Below, in pieces: positions 46,643-56,724 of a DNA stretch of 64,000 bases. This DNA is from Liquidambar formosana (Eukaryota; Streptophyta; Magnoliopsida; Saxifragales; Altingiaceae), in assembly GCA_039720395.1 (NCBI GenBank), contig CM077820.1, positions 14,097,848 through 14,161,847 of the forward strand, read 5' to 3'. A program made the position numbers and the translations under genes. The notes under the pieces were generated by a model, which searched no databases, had not been told where the DNA came from, and worked only from the letters and a program-made list of their open reading frames with translations. How positions within the stretch are numbered: the stretch's first letter is position 1; every line of letters begins with the position of its first letter.

Positions 46643-47230
46643 GGGCCAGTTCTGAGTTTTTTGGGACCCTAGGCAAACTCTTAAAATGGGGCCCTTCGTA
46701 CCTTTTTTTTTTCTTAGCAACAACATAGAATTTGTTTGCACATCCCACTTATTTAATTTCTTGAGATTTTAGAAAAATACAAAAGGTTTTAAGAAAATTG
46801 ACCATGAAATTCACTAGAAAATATCATTTTGAACAACTTGTAGAAAAAAGTTTTTTCAAAATCTTTCGTTTAAGTGGACTTTTTGGCTAAAAATTAAACA
46901 GAGATGTTAAATGATCCAAAAATCTACTTAAAAGATATATTTTGGAAAAAATTTTATCAGCAAAGTTGTTCAAAATGATATTTTCTAGTAGATTATGAAA
47001 CAAATTTTCATAAAAACCTTTTATGTTTTTTTATAAAACAATGATAAATAAAAATTAGTGGGGTGTGCAAATAAAATTAAGGGGTTGCAATAACCATTCT
47101 TTTTGGAAAAAAGAAAAAAAAATTAAGCCTATTACAGGGGTTAGTTCCAAAATGGGACCCTAATTTTTTAACTAAAATGTGGGGCCCAAGACAGCCACCT
47201 TGCCCACCTACCCTCAGAATCGGCTTTGGT
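46643..47230. mobile_element. hAT-like non-autonomous element
   Basis: The left end GGGCCAGTTCTGAG and the inverted right end (AAGCCGATTCTGAG, a few bases in) match. Flanks AAATATTA (46635-46642) and TAATATTA (47231-47238) form an 8-base duplication with one mismatch, the hAT length. Subterminal GGGACCC and GGGGCCC blocks are also mirrored. The interior contains the palindrome at 46783-47020. Confidence 0.5.
46783..47020. repeat. Long imperfect palindrome (arms about 104 bp)
   Basis: The left arm 46783-46886 and right arm 46916-47020 are inverted copies around a roughly 29 bp loop. Shared blocks are AAGGTTTT, CTAGAAAATATCATTTTGAACAA, TTTTTTCAAAATCTTTC and AAGTGGACTTTTTGG, with their complements. 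A transcript would fold into a long hairpin. Confidence 0.75.
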
Positions 47231-47282
47231 TAATATTAAGAAGGGTTAGGGGTAAGGGTAGGTTTTATTCATTATCCCAAAA

Positions 47283-47313
<31 letters not shown>

Positions 47314-48630
47314 CAAACACACACAAACACACACACATATAGATAATACAAATACACAATGAGAAAGCCTACAAATACAATATAATTCAAAACTCAAGAG
47401 TTTATAAAATTAACCCTCACTCAACCTTCAAATTAAAAGAACCTAACTCTTAGAAGAATTGTGTAAGGTCCCACATTTGAGTAGTCAAGTGTAGCTTTAA
47501 GGGCATATTATAAGGTTACTTTCAGAACCTAATCAAACGTCATGGTGCCAATACTTTTACTGTTATTTTTTTGGTAAGCATTTCATATAACTATCATATA
47601 TATTCATTAATTTCATTCTAAGAAATGGATTCCTACCATAATGAAAGTACAATTGAATAACTTCGTTTTCGCAAGATACTCGATATCTCTATTGGAACAC
47701 ATTAGTTTAATTAATGCCAAAATATTTAAGAAAACCTCACTCTTAATGAGAGATTTTGTAATTGAATTTAGTACTGGGTACATCCATACATTTATGTCTA
47801 GAAGAAATGTTCTTGAAGTAATTAAATTCAGTGCCATTGGAAGGACTATAATTGCTAAAAAAAAAAAAAAATGACGTCGATTTTATCATCAGGCAATTTG
47901 ATGTATTTTTCCTTTATAACAGTTGCAACATTTAAATTTATGATCGCTTCCAATCAAACCCAAAAAAATAAAAAATAAAAAAAATGAAAAAACACGTACA
48001 GTGATACCATGCATGAACTTTCAGTCACCATATGATTTGACTAAGTCAATTCTAAGAAATGAATCAATGATTTTTAGACTTCTACCCTTTTAAAAAGTGC
48101 AGAATTTTCGAGTTCAATTTTTCACTCATTCTTAAAATCAATCACCAGCCCAAATGAATAAATTAGGTGGACCAAAGATGTAAATATTTTTATCTTATAA
48201 AAATAACAAATATATATATGTACTGAAATAAGAGTCTGGAGTGTGGAAAAATAAAAAGGAAAGTTGGCTTGGCTTGCATGGATTGAATTAGAAGGAAGTG
48301 AGATCAACCCAAACCCAATGCTGTCGATGTCATTACGCGCTGAACTGTTTCTCCCAAAATGTTCCATTCCAATGGGAATAATATATATATATATAGCCAC
48401 CATTTCAATTCCTACCACTCTACTAGCTTCTACTTGACGGCTCAAGCCAATTTTCCTTCTTTTGGTCTCTTCCCGGTTCATGCTCATCCATGAGTTGGTT
48501 GCCGCGCATTTTGGCCCATTCCGTTCTATTTGATTTTTTTTTAAATTTTCAGCCACTTTCGATCTTTTTAACACCTCAATTCTGAAATTTTGTTTTGCCT
48601 TCTTTTTTTAATTTTTTCTTTTATTGGGAG

Positions 48631-48773
48631 AATTACAGATTAGTCCAATTACGGATATATAATTACATATCAATACAATAATTATTAACTTCGTCATGAA
48701 TGATTATTAACTTAACTAAGAATAATTACTAACTTGTATTGATATATATGTAATTATGGACTAATCTGTAATT
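48631..48773. mobile_element. Palindromic MITE, family C
   Basis: AATTACAGATTAGTCCAATTA at the left is mirrored by TAATTATGGACTAATCTGTAATT at the right. The inverted repeats extend through ATATCAATACAA into the centre, so nearly the whole 143 bp folds on itself. A half copy lies at 39345-39412. Confidence 0.7.
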
Positions 48774-51700
48774 CCATTTTTCTCTCTCTTCCTTTTCTTT
48801 TTCTTTTTTTTTTTGTGGGAGCGATGAGGGGTGTCATCACTCACAGGCAAATGACAAACTAGATGCCTCACCACCCCTCGTGTGCTGAATAAAATTAAAA
48901 AAAATCATGGTGGAAGTGTGGAACTGGCTAGAATAGTGATACATAATCGTGTGGCAGTAGTATTTTGGCCATGGACAGTAGTATATTTGCCAACACATGA
49001 GAACTCATTCATACCAAAAGAGAAAAAAAAAAAAAAAACAAACAAACACACACATAAGAACTTGATCATAATATGTAAATTCTAGTAGTGGGGCTTGGGG
49101 GATGGTAGATCATTAAATGTTTATGCTGAAACCAAAACGTGATTCTCATCGATGAATAGAATATAGGGGTATTAGATGGGGTCCCCCAACTCTCTTTTTG
49201 TTTTTTCATTTTTTTCTTTCTTGGGAATGGGTTCACCTTCTTGGTCGTTGCAGGAAATCAATTAATATGACATGTGCAGCATATTTGGGCAATCAATAGT
49301 CGAACTGGGACCTGAGAAGGGATCCTTCTCAAGAAACTTCGTAGAGTCTTGACCAAGGAAATTAAAAGGCTATTTATGCCTACCACTTTGTTCAGTACTC
49401 AATGATACTGGGGTAGACGTGGAGGGCTGATCCAATGGTTGGTGGTTGTTGAAATGAAAAGAATATATAGGCTTGCTAATAGACTCTCAGAGATACAACG
49501 TGCTCTTTCAAGGTGATATGGAACTAAAGGTAAATGGGACAAGATGCCCTTTCAATCTCATGGTAACTTTGTACTAAATATCAATAGTGGCATGGCATCA
49601 CCATTAGATCATAATTAGGTCATCCATGAAACCTTATCTTACTCTTGGTTTCATTAGCTAATGACATAGATACAAGGCTAAACTACAAAATTATCTTGAA
49701 TTTTAAATCAATTTTTACTTTAATATTCTCAATTTTAAAATGGGTCAAAATGTACTTTGAATATATATATTATATATATGAATGTGACCATTAGTACCTC
49801 TAGTAATACGAGATGAAATTAATTGATAGGCAACGTACTGTCGATCACGTGACTGGCAATTTACTTTGAAAATAGCAACACAAAATACTTTTTGAAAATC
49901 TTTCATGGTTGGTTTCTGGTAAAAGATGCATGTAAAAGGTAAATTAGTAAAAATCATTTTGAAAGAATGGTACATTCATCATTTCCAAAATGAGTTGTTG
50001 TCACGTAACATAACATGGTTACCTGACAATTACAAATGAAGGGTACAAAATTGTCACATTCATATACTCTAGTTAGAGTTTATTTTGACCAATTTTGAAG
50101 CTGAAGCCCTGAGAGTACTAACCATAAATGGGCCTAAAGTCCAGAGTAATTTTCTATAATTTATTCAACAGGCCAACAACCCTACCCCAGCCTCACTAGG
50201 CCTACGAGCAGTTTTTGGGGTTGGTATGTTATGAGGGTCAATATGTACTTGGATCGATGAGAACTTTATCCCCAAACTATAACTTCGATTTCTAATTGTG
50301 GAACGGTGTTAACGTTGTTGGTCTCATTTAATGGAATACAAATTTTCTGTAACCACCAAAATTTGGTTGTACGTAGTTACCACTTGATTTTCTCATAAAC
50401 AAGTGATCATCTTTTGTATTTCTTGGCATTTGTAGTCAATCAGAGCAGAGAGTGTGGTAACAAAAAATCCTCGAAAAGAAAGATTAGATATCCTGCTAAC
50501 GATGGTGAAGTTACCAATCACTCAGTGTCTAAAAGTTCATTAATTTTAATGGTGCATTTTTCTTTTGCATTGTTAAATTAAGCGCATTTTGTCAAAGGAA
50601 ATGGAAAAATATGTTTGACTCGATTAAGCGCAGTTGAGATAGTGTCTTAATTTTGTATGCAAAAGCAGTAAATTATGCCCCCAAACCCCCTTTACATAGA
50701 AGGAAGGTCAACTAGCTAGCTTGCACAATAAGGATTGCTAGCTAATTCTAGTGAGACATTTTTCTATACTATAGGAAAAAAAGCTCACATTGCACTGTCT
50801 CACCTTGAAGGTGTGCCTACAATAGAAAGAACTACAGATATATGCGCACACATATGCTGCACATCACCACCAAAATTAGGTTTTTCAGCCACAGCATAAA
50901 ACCATCACTAATTAAGCTAATGCTTCAAAAACTTTTACTAGACTTCCTTGGCCACGAAAAATCAGCAGTTGGGGCGTAAATTTTTCACAAATTATAGATT
51001 TTAATATCCGTTGATAGATTGTTAACTTTCGGAAACTCAATTAAAATATTATTACAAGGTTTGCGCATTTAGCAATGGTTATTTTTGTTACTAAGCGATG
51101 CAGGTCATGATACATGTAATTGAGGCAAGCGGCTATTGAGTTTAGGAAGCAATTGCACCCCTAAAAGAATCAAATGAAGGCTTGATTTAGTGATTTTGGA
51201 ACATAACCATAATTTCAGAATTGCTGGTTTATACATGCCTTTTTTCAACCAGGTTCCTTTGTTTTGGCCTCCAAAAATGCATTTTTGCCATTTTAGGAAA
51301 ATTTTCTTTTATAAATAACATCATTTGGCGACAATTAAGGTTCTATCACTAAAACATAACAAACCATGGATGTAAGTTTGAAACAACCATTTTGGCTCCA
51401 TCTCCATCTCTCGTGGTTTATTTTCACACTCTTCTTGCTAGATCACGGAAGAAAGTGGATGCATACAATTAAAATTGGTGTAGAAATATACCCTTTTTCA
51501 GGTCCCGTCCATAGCTCAAGCGACATCATTTATATTCCTATTGAAATTATCATTTACATATACAAAATGCATGTAAGTTTGAAACCCTAGGAAACCATGC
51601 ATGGTAGCCCTATTTTTGGTGAATTTATCAAGTGCATGTGCTGGGCAACACCTCATAGACACAACACATCCATGACATGATCTAGATCAACTGAATTATG

Positions 51701-51934
51701 ACTCCTTATGTGAATTACATCACATAAAAGACATAAAATTTAGTTGATACAACTCAACTCAATTCAACAAACTCTTAAATCTCAATTACTTGGACGGGGT
51801 TTTGTAAGGAATTGCCACTTCAATCTGAGGATTGAGAGATCTCCTCGCATAAGTGATTTTTCAAATTAATTCAGTAAAATGGTTAATATTACGAGTAGTA
51901 TTCTAATGGTTTTTCAAATTCATTAAGGGGATTA

Positions 51935-51975
51935 AGAGTAAGGTAGGTTTTATAAATCCGTTGTCAAAAAAAAAC
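51935..51975 (+). mobile_element. SINE-like tail
   Basis: GTAAGGTAGGTTTTATAAATCC, then GTTGTCAAAAAAAAAC, matches the tail of the 17.1 kb SINE. The head further left (51770-51930) is too degraded to mark pol III boxes confidently. Confidence 0.35.
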
Positions 51976-51979
51976 AAAA

Positions 51980-52205
51980 GCGCGCAGTTAGCAAAGTGCC
52001 CAGACCTTCAGCTCGGAGCTTACAGCGGGGTCTTCTGGCAGGAAAGTACTTCGAATCATTCAGCGTACTCGATGTGGAAAAGTTCAGTAGCACCCCTAGC
52101 ACTGTGGTAATTGAAAGAGTGACGATAAGTACTGGCACTAAGAGCTGGAAACTCTGCCCTCGCCCCAACTTCCAAGACACGGTAACATGCATGCATAGAT
52201 GCTAG
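51980..52205. other. Unidentified GC-richer, coding-like segment
   Basis: A short stretch richer in GC than its surroundings stays open for about 70 codons on the plus strand (RSLQRGLLAGKYFESFS, STPSTVVIERVTISTG) and about 80 codons on the minus strand. It starts right after a SINE poly(A) tail and ends near ACACGGTAAC, a possible splice donor. No family was recognised. It may be a captured exon fragment. Confidence 0.3.
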
Positions 52206-52574
52206 AAAGTGATATATGAGTAAAATGCTATGAAACCCATGAACCCAAAAGACCCCCACCAATTGGATAAACTTGAATAACATTACATATTCGATTAATA
52301 CACAGACAAAGTGGTCAGCCTTATTGTTAAGGGGTACGTCTTACACGTTCCAAGGGAAAATATTGTTTCACCCACCATTATTACATCACCTACAGACTTG
52401 ACACTCCGCTTCCGACATATGATGGATGATGGCTGTTAGGTGGTTTTGATGGGTGGTATAGTACAGGTTTCATTCATCCCTTTTAATCATTGGTTGATGT
52501 ATAAATGACAGGTTTACAATAAGTTTAAAACACAAGATCAAAGAAGAAGAAGATAAGCCAACCTCTTTTGCACA

Positions 52575-53378
52575 TCACTCTGGGTGAATCTGGTGGATTG
52601 ATCTGGTTGATGTAGCACCACTCAAAGTCTTATAATCCTCCCAATCAGTTGGCTCCTCAAGCAGGAATCCAATACTGGCTCCAGTCGGCTGCCACCACGA
52701 ACTGTAACAAAACCCATACGTCGAATCGAGGAAGAGATCAGGAAGATCAAACAACGTATCATCATCACCGCCCGTGAACGGAGAATTCAGCGATTCTTGG
52801 CTTTTGGACGATGCCATATTGATAGCCGGAGAGTTAGAAACTTGCATCTCAAGCTGGCTCGGCTCAGTTTCAACATCAAATCTTTCTGGCCGATCAAATA
52901 CGGCCGCAGCCGCTTTAGCAGCAGCAACCTGGATATCTTTCGGTTTTGCACTAGCCGGACGGGGAAGCTCGTGAGCCAATTCCGGGAAATTGAGTTGAGC
53001 CGAGTGACCTTTGATCGTAAGCGCTGCTACATCATGGGCTCGAGCCGCCATTTCTGCAGTTGTAAACGTTCCAAGCCATATTCTTGAATTCTTTCTGGGC
53101 TCACGTATTTCAGACACCCATTTTCCCCAGTTTCGCATTCGAACGCCGCGGTACGTTGGGTGTTTCCCACCACTGCTGTTCCATGTACTAAGCTTCTTGC
53201 TGCTCACGTTTTTGGTTATGGATTTTTGAGCTCTTTTTGATCTTCTCTTTGTTGAGGAGTCTTTTATGGGTTTCGGATTGGTGAGAGTTGGAGAAGAAGA
53301 GAATGTGGATGTGATGGTGGTGATGATAGTGGTGGAGGTAGGAGGAGGAGGAGGAGAATTTTGAACCTCAAAGTCCAT
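52575..53378 (-). CDS. DREB-type AP2/ERF transcription factor, copy B
   Basis: Tandem paralog of the 44.8 kb gene: one exon, 267 residues, predicted nuclear transcription factor of the DREB A-4 group. The Pro/Thr/Ser-rich N terminus is followed by a basic KRRSKRAQK cluster at 44-52 as a likely nuclear signal. The AP2 domain at about 75-132 starts [20 protein letters not shown] with the DREB Val and Glu, and the [13 protein letters not shown] extension is kept. The C-terminal acidic motif [10 protein letters not shown] is also conserved. Where copy A stops (WEDY, TAG), copy B reads WEDYK and continues for 18 residues, because the TAG position is AAG. The frame is intact. The promoter upstream of its TATA box is displaced by nested transposons (53452-54960), so expression may differ from copy A. 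Confidence 0.94.
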   Translation of the reverse strand: MDFEVQNSPPPPPTSTTIITTITSTFSSSPTLTNPKPIKDSSTKRRSKRAQKSITKNVSSKKLSTWNSSGGKHPTYRGVRMRNWGKWVSEIREPRKNSRIWLGTFTTAEMAARAHDVAALTIKGHSAQLNFPELAHELPRPASAKPKDIQVAAAKAAAAVFDRPERFDVETEPSQLEMQVSNSPAINMASSKSQESLNSPFTGGDDDTLFDLPDLFLDSTYGFCYSSWWQPTGASIGFLLEEPTDWEDYKTLSGATSTRSIHQIHPE

Positions 53379-53434
53379 GAGGAAGTCTTCTATGAATGAG
53401 AGTTATTGCTGTAGCAGGCGGATGTGAAGTGAGA

Positions 53435-53447
53435 TGCATATAAATAC
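53435..53447 (-). promoter_or_regulatory. TATA-like box of ERF copy B
   Basis: TGTATTTATATGC lies on the minus strand 57-69 bp upstream of the start codon, aligned with the TATA box of copy A. Homology to copy A's promoter stops a few bases further upstream, at the transposon junction. Confidence 0.5.
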
Positions 53448-53720
53448 ACTCACTCCCTCATATAAAGATATGATAAGTCATCTTTGCTACTCCCACCCTC
53501 TAATAAAGATAAGTCATGTTTAATAAAAGTTTAAGAAAAACCATCATTCTATCACCTATTCATTATTAAACTCTATCTTTAAAAAAATATCATCTTTTAC
53601 TTGATATTAGATTTTGTGTCGAAAGCTATCATTGAGATAATAAAGGATTGTATGAGAAAGTTAAAAAAATTTAAAATTTGATTTTTCAAAATAGATAAAC
53701 GTTTTGGAACAAAAAAAGTG

Positions 53721-54382
53721 GGACTTGGATTTGGTGCAGTTTCATGCTTTGACTGCATGGTGCAGTTACCCTTAGATGCACGACACGTGGCTGATGGAAG
53801 GATGAACGGTTGTGGTTTGGGGATTAAATCTGTCGTTAGAAGAGTACTCTCCTACCCATATCAAAACCCTAGATCTGATTTTCCTCAATTCTTTTGGAGT
53901 ATTCATTTTTTTCTTCATATTCCATTATTTTTCGAAGTCTTTCAGATTGTTTTTTCGATTAGTACAAGAATGGTTGGTAAAGGAGAGGGTTCAGCGATTG
54001 GGAACGATCTTGGGACGAAGTACTCCTGCATCGGAGTGTGGCAGCATGATCGGGTTGAAATCATAGCCAACGACCAAGGGATCAAGACGACGCCGTCTTA
54101 TGTGGCGTTCACCGATTTGGAGATGTGGCCAAGAACCAGGTCGCCATGAACCCCACCAACACCGTCTTGGTTATGCAGCTCTAAATGTATACGCCTATAT
54201 GTTTATGCAGCTCTGAATGGATCATTGCTTGGTTAGAGCTTTATATTTTGTACAATCACAGTGTTTTGTTTTTAAAAAGTATTTAAATCGCAGCCGTCCA
54301 TCCTTCCATCAGCCACGTGTCGTGCATTTAAGGGTAACTACACCATATAATTAAAGCATGAAACTACACCAAATCCGAGTCC
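53721..54382 (+). mobile_element. Pack-MULE carrying an HSP70 fragment
   Basis: The 662 bp element has terminal inverted repeats of about 93 bp (53721-53813 and 54290-54382), beginning GGACTTGGATTTGGTG and GGACTCGGATTTGGTG and sharing ACGACACGTGGCTGATGG. A perfect 9-base duplication, AAAAAAGTG, flanks it (53712-53720 and 54383-54391). Long TIRs with a 9-bp duplication define Mutator-like elements. No transposase is encoded. The interior carries part of a host HSP70 gene, which makes it a Pack-MULE. It depends on a transposase supplied elsewhere. Confidence 0.9.
53970..54184 (+). pseudogene. Captured 5' fragment of a cytosolic HSP70 gene
   Basis: From the ATG the frame reads [20 protein letters not shown], then [17 protein letters not shown] and [10 protein letters not shown]. 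This is the N-terminal ATPase start of cytosolic HSP70/HSC70, including the phosphate-1 loop (normally IDLGTTYS; here NDLGTKYS). About six codons after FTD are then deleted with a frame change. In the other frame [15 protein letters not shown] follows, before LVMQL and TAA. The upstream 150 bp, rich in CT, looks like the donor gene's 5'UTR. The deletion and missing downstream domains rule out chaperone function. A chimeric transcript or small RNAs remain possible. Confidence 0.9.
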
Positions 54383-54427
54383 AAAAAAGTGACAAAAATG
54401 ACTTATCTTTGTGAGACAGATTGAGTA

Positions 54428-54645
54428 TTTTTTTTTTGTCCCAAAATATTTGTCCTCTTTAAAAAGTCAAAATATAAATTTGTTTAACTTTCCTATAATA
54501 TCCTTTGTTTAAAGAATTACACTTTTTTTTAATCTACTAGAATGGTAGCAAAGGAAGGGTAGTTTTGGGGAAAAAAAAGTATAATTAATGTATTAATTGT
54601 TTTTTTCTTAAATTGCGTGTTTTGTCAAATTCAACCTAGAGGGAG
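54428..54645. mobile_element. Second Stowaway-type MITE
   Basis: It directly abuts the first Stowaway, with TA at 54426-54427 and 54646-54647. The right end ACCTAGAGGGAG is a Stowaway terminus. The left end, T-rich then GTCCCAAAATATTTGTCC, is its degraded partner. Confidence 0.5.
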
Positions 54646-54659
54646 TATATCGAACATTA

Positions 54660-54960
54660 CTTGCCTCCACCCCAGGGTGGAAGCCCACTTCCATTTATTT
54701 TCTACCACGTGACATAAATATTTTAAAAAAAATATGAATTCAAAAATACTAACAGACAAATAAAATAATATGGATACGTAGACACACATTCATGTTAACG
54801 TAAACATGTAACATTCAAATATGGATTTATAAAAATGTATTCACAATTATGTAAACATAGAAATGTATGCACACAATCAATTTTCTTTATTTATTTGAAC
54901 AAGTGGCAAAATATGAGCGGGAGGAAGGGAGGAGCTCCTCCACCCAAGGGTGGAGGCAAG
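54660..54960. mobile_element. MITE family A, copy 3
   Basis: It begins CTTGCCTCCACCCCAGGGTGG and ends CCACCCAAGGGTGGAGGCAAG, with TA on both sides (54658-54659, 54961-54962). The interior has the family's CACGTGACATAA, gatacgtagacacac and acatgtaac blocks. It is the cleanest copy of the family in the window. Confidence 0.65.
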
Positions 54961-55479
54961 TATTTTCCGAGTATATATTATGGGTCAAACTATGTATCTG
55001 TATATACAAACTAAGCCCTCTTAAAAGGGTAAAACCTCTAATGGTACCAAATGTCTCTAGATTTTGACTCCCAATTTGGTAGAGATAAGTCATTAGGCTA
55101 CAAGATTAAGGGTCAGCAAAATATTTAATTAGATGCTCAAAGTCGTACATATATGATGCCGATCATGACCATTTGTGTTTAACACGTGCTTATACTTAAT
55201 TTTTACAAACAAGCCTGATCAAACAACATTTTTTAGTTTGATAATTTATTAAGACAAGCTTGAATTGAGTATTATTTAGTTTAGTAAGTTTATCAATACT
55301 TTAAATAACTACTCAAACTCGATTCGAGATTAATTCGATAAAATACATGTTCGGGCTCATATGCTTGTGTGGGTTTTATGCTTGTGCTGATAAGATTGGC
55401 ACATACTAACCTAAAAATCCCTATGTATAATAAGTACAGATACATATATATGGATATAACAAGAGCCCTTGTACTTCTA

Positions 55480-55580
55480 AGATTCTTTCATGGACCCTAA
55501 TGCAAAGAAGCAGCACTAGGTAAATTTAATTGGTACAAATATGTATTTCATAATTTCATTTCATTTGAATAATTAATGCA
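55480..55580. promoter_or_regulatory. Distal promoter block of ERF copy B, conserved with copy A
   Basis: TTTCATGGACCCTAATGCA, then CACTAGGTAAAT and TTTGAATAAT, align with 45658-45770 upstream of copy A. In copy A this block lies about 40 bp beyond the TATA box; here it is about 2.04 kb away. It may be duplicated promoter sequence or simply residual duplication. Confidence 0.5.
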
Positions 55581-56084
55581 TCTAATTATTTAAGAAAATA
55601 AAGGGGCATAGAATTTATTTTAATTTATTTTTTCCCGATTTCACGTTTATACTATTTGCTCTATAAAAGAAAAATGCTAAACTGACCAAATCTCGGTGCA
55701 TTAGTTAATAGGAGAGAGGTGATCTTTAGCATCAAGTTATATGATGGCTGCTATATATACTATAGTAAGGGATGATTGAGTTGTCTTAAGTCTTGAGTCT
55801 ACTCACAGACTTATGTCGATTTTATAATTGTTTCATATATGTGGGATATAGGAATTATATGTATCTGGTGATTAATCGAAATGTATAAGTATCTTGGAAC
55901 CTCTTAATATCTAATTTTTTATTATAAAAAAAACAGTTGATTGAAAAACATACGGGACCATGGGCGAAATTTCAGTTCTTGCGGTCCAACCACCCTATTT
56001 TTCCTTCTTTCATTGTGTTTCTCGCCCACCACTGCACAAAACTGATTTAGGGGACAAAAAAAAGTAGGGTTTTCTCTCATTTTA

Positions 56085-56124
<40 letters not shown>

Positions 56125-56282
56125 CTTATTGATAGGATGGAGGGACAATCTCACTCCATGGCCATGGCCCATTCAAATTGTGGGCTAACTTTTGTACGAC
56201 AGTTGAACCATCTGGTGACTATCTGATGACGAATGTTGTGACGCAATAAAACCATTTTTTTATTAAAACAAATTTTAAGTAA

Positions 56283-56400
56283 TACCATTGGCTTAATGGC
56301 CTAATTAAGTAGCATTACCTTTTCACAATGGAGGTAGTGGTTTCAAATCCGCCTAAAGTGAAAGTTCATCAATGTCCAAATAATTCTAACTAGATAATTG
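56283..56400 (+). mobile_element. SINE-like segment
   Basis: A box-like TTGGCTTAATGGCC and B box-like GTGGTTTCAAATCCGCC are spaced as in a tRNA-derived SINE. No poly(A) tail was identified, and the fold is not that of an intact tRNA. Confidence 0.45.
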
Positions 56401-56509
56401 ATTGGGGCCATTTAAGTGATGGAAAATGCTATGGATTCCTAAATTTCTTTGTTAAATATTTTTTCTAATGATGTGACTTTTGACATGGTAAGCATTTAGA
56501 AAACACTAA

Positions 56510-56724
56510 GGCTCTATTTGGTTCGTGAATTTTATCAAGGAAAAAAAAAAAAATTTAAGGTATACTTTTTCCTATTTGGTTGCAATAGAAAATTGATAGA
56601 AAAAGTATAATTGAAATAATTTTGGCTTGGTTTGATTTCATCTTTTCCTTTCACTTTCTTTCCTCTGCATTTTTTTTCCCTTTCCTTTTTTGTCCTTTGT
56701 AAAATCCACAAACCAAATCGATGG
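56510..56724. mobile_element. Tourist-like MITE, family B copy 2
   Basis: It begins GGCTCTATTTGGTTCGTGAA and ends CACAAACCAAATCGATGG, with TAA on both sides (56507-56509, 56725-56727). It is the same family as 4200-4407. Confidence 0.75.

Larger units (their letters stand above)
45791..50340. other. Intergenic between the two ERF units
   Basis: No gene was recognised. The stretch holds a hAT-like element with an internal palindrome (46643-47230), (TA)n and (CA)n microsatellites (46516-46544, 47300-47338), a short palindromic MITE (48631-48773) and AT-rich DNA. The longest open frame, at 48122-48574 (-), shows no family resemblance. Confidence 0.6.
53452..54425. mobile_element. Stowaway-type MITE split by a Pack-MULE
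   Basis: The left end CACTCCCTCATATAAAGATATG and the inverted right end ACTCAATCTGTCTCACAAAGATAAG are related Stowaway-type termini, each followed by GATAAGTCAT. The Pack-MULE at 53721-54382 sits inside. Without it the element would be about 300 bp. The right end is followed by TA; the left TA is not clean. Confidence 0.5.
50350..55590. repeat. Tandem segmental duplication, unit B (ERF locus, transposon-expanded)
   Basis: Unit B matches 43500-45790 across the 3' flank, the ERF gene, the proximal promoter to the TATA box, and then, after about 2 kb of inserted transposons, the block at 55480-55580. Confidence 0.75.

Noticed and set aside
48122..48574. 150-codon minus-strand open frame
   Set aside because: It has low-complexity AT-driven composition, no recognisable domain, and crosses microsatellite-like TA runs.
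52774..53229. Plus-strand open frames over ERF copy B
   Set aside because: They are shadows of the minus-strand AP2 gene.
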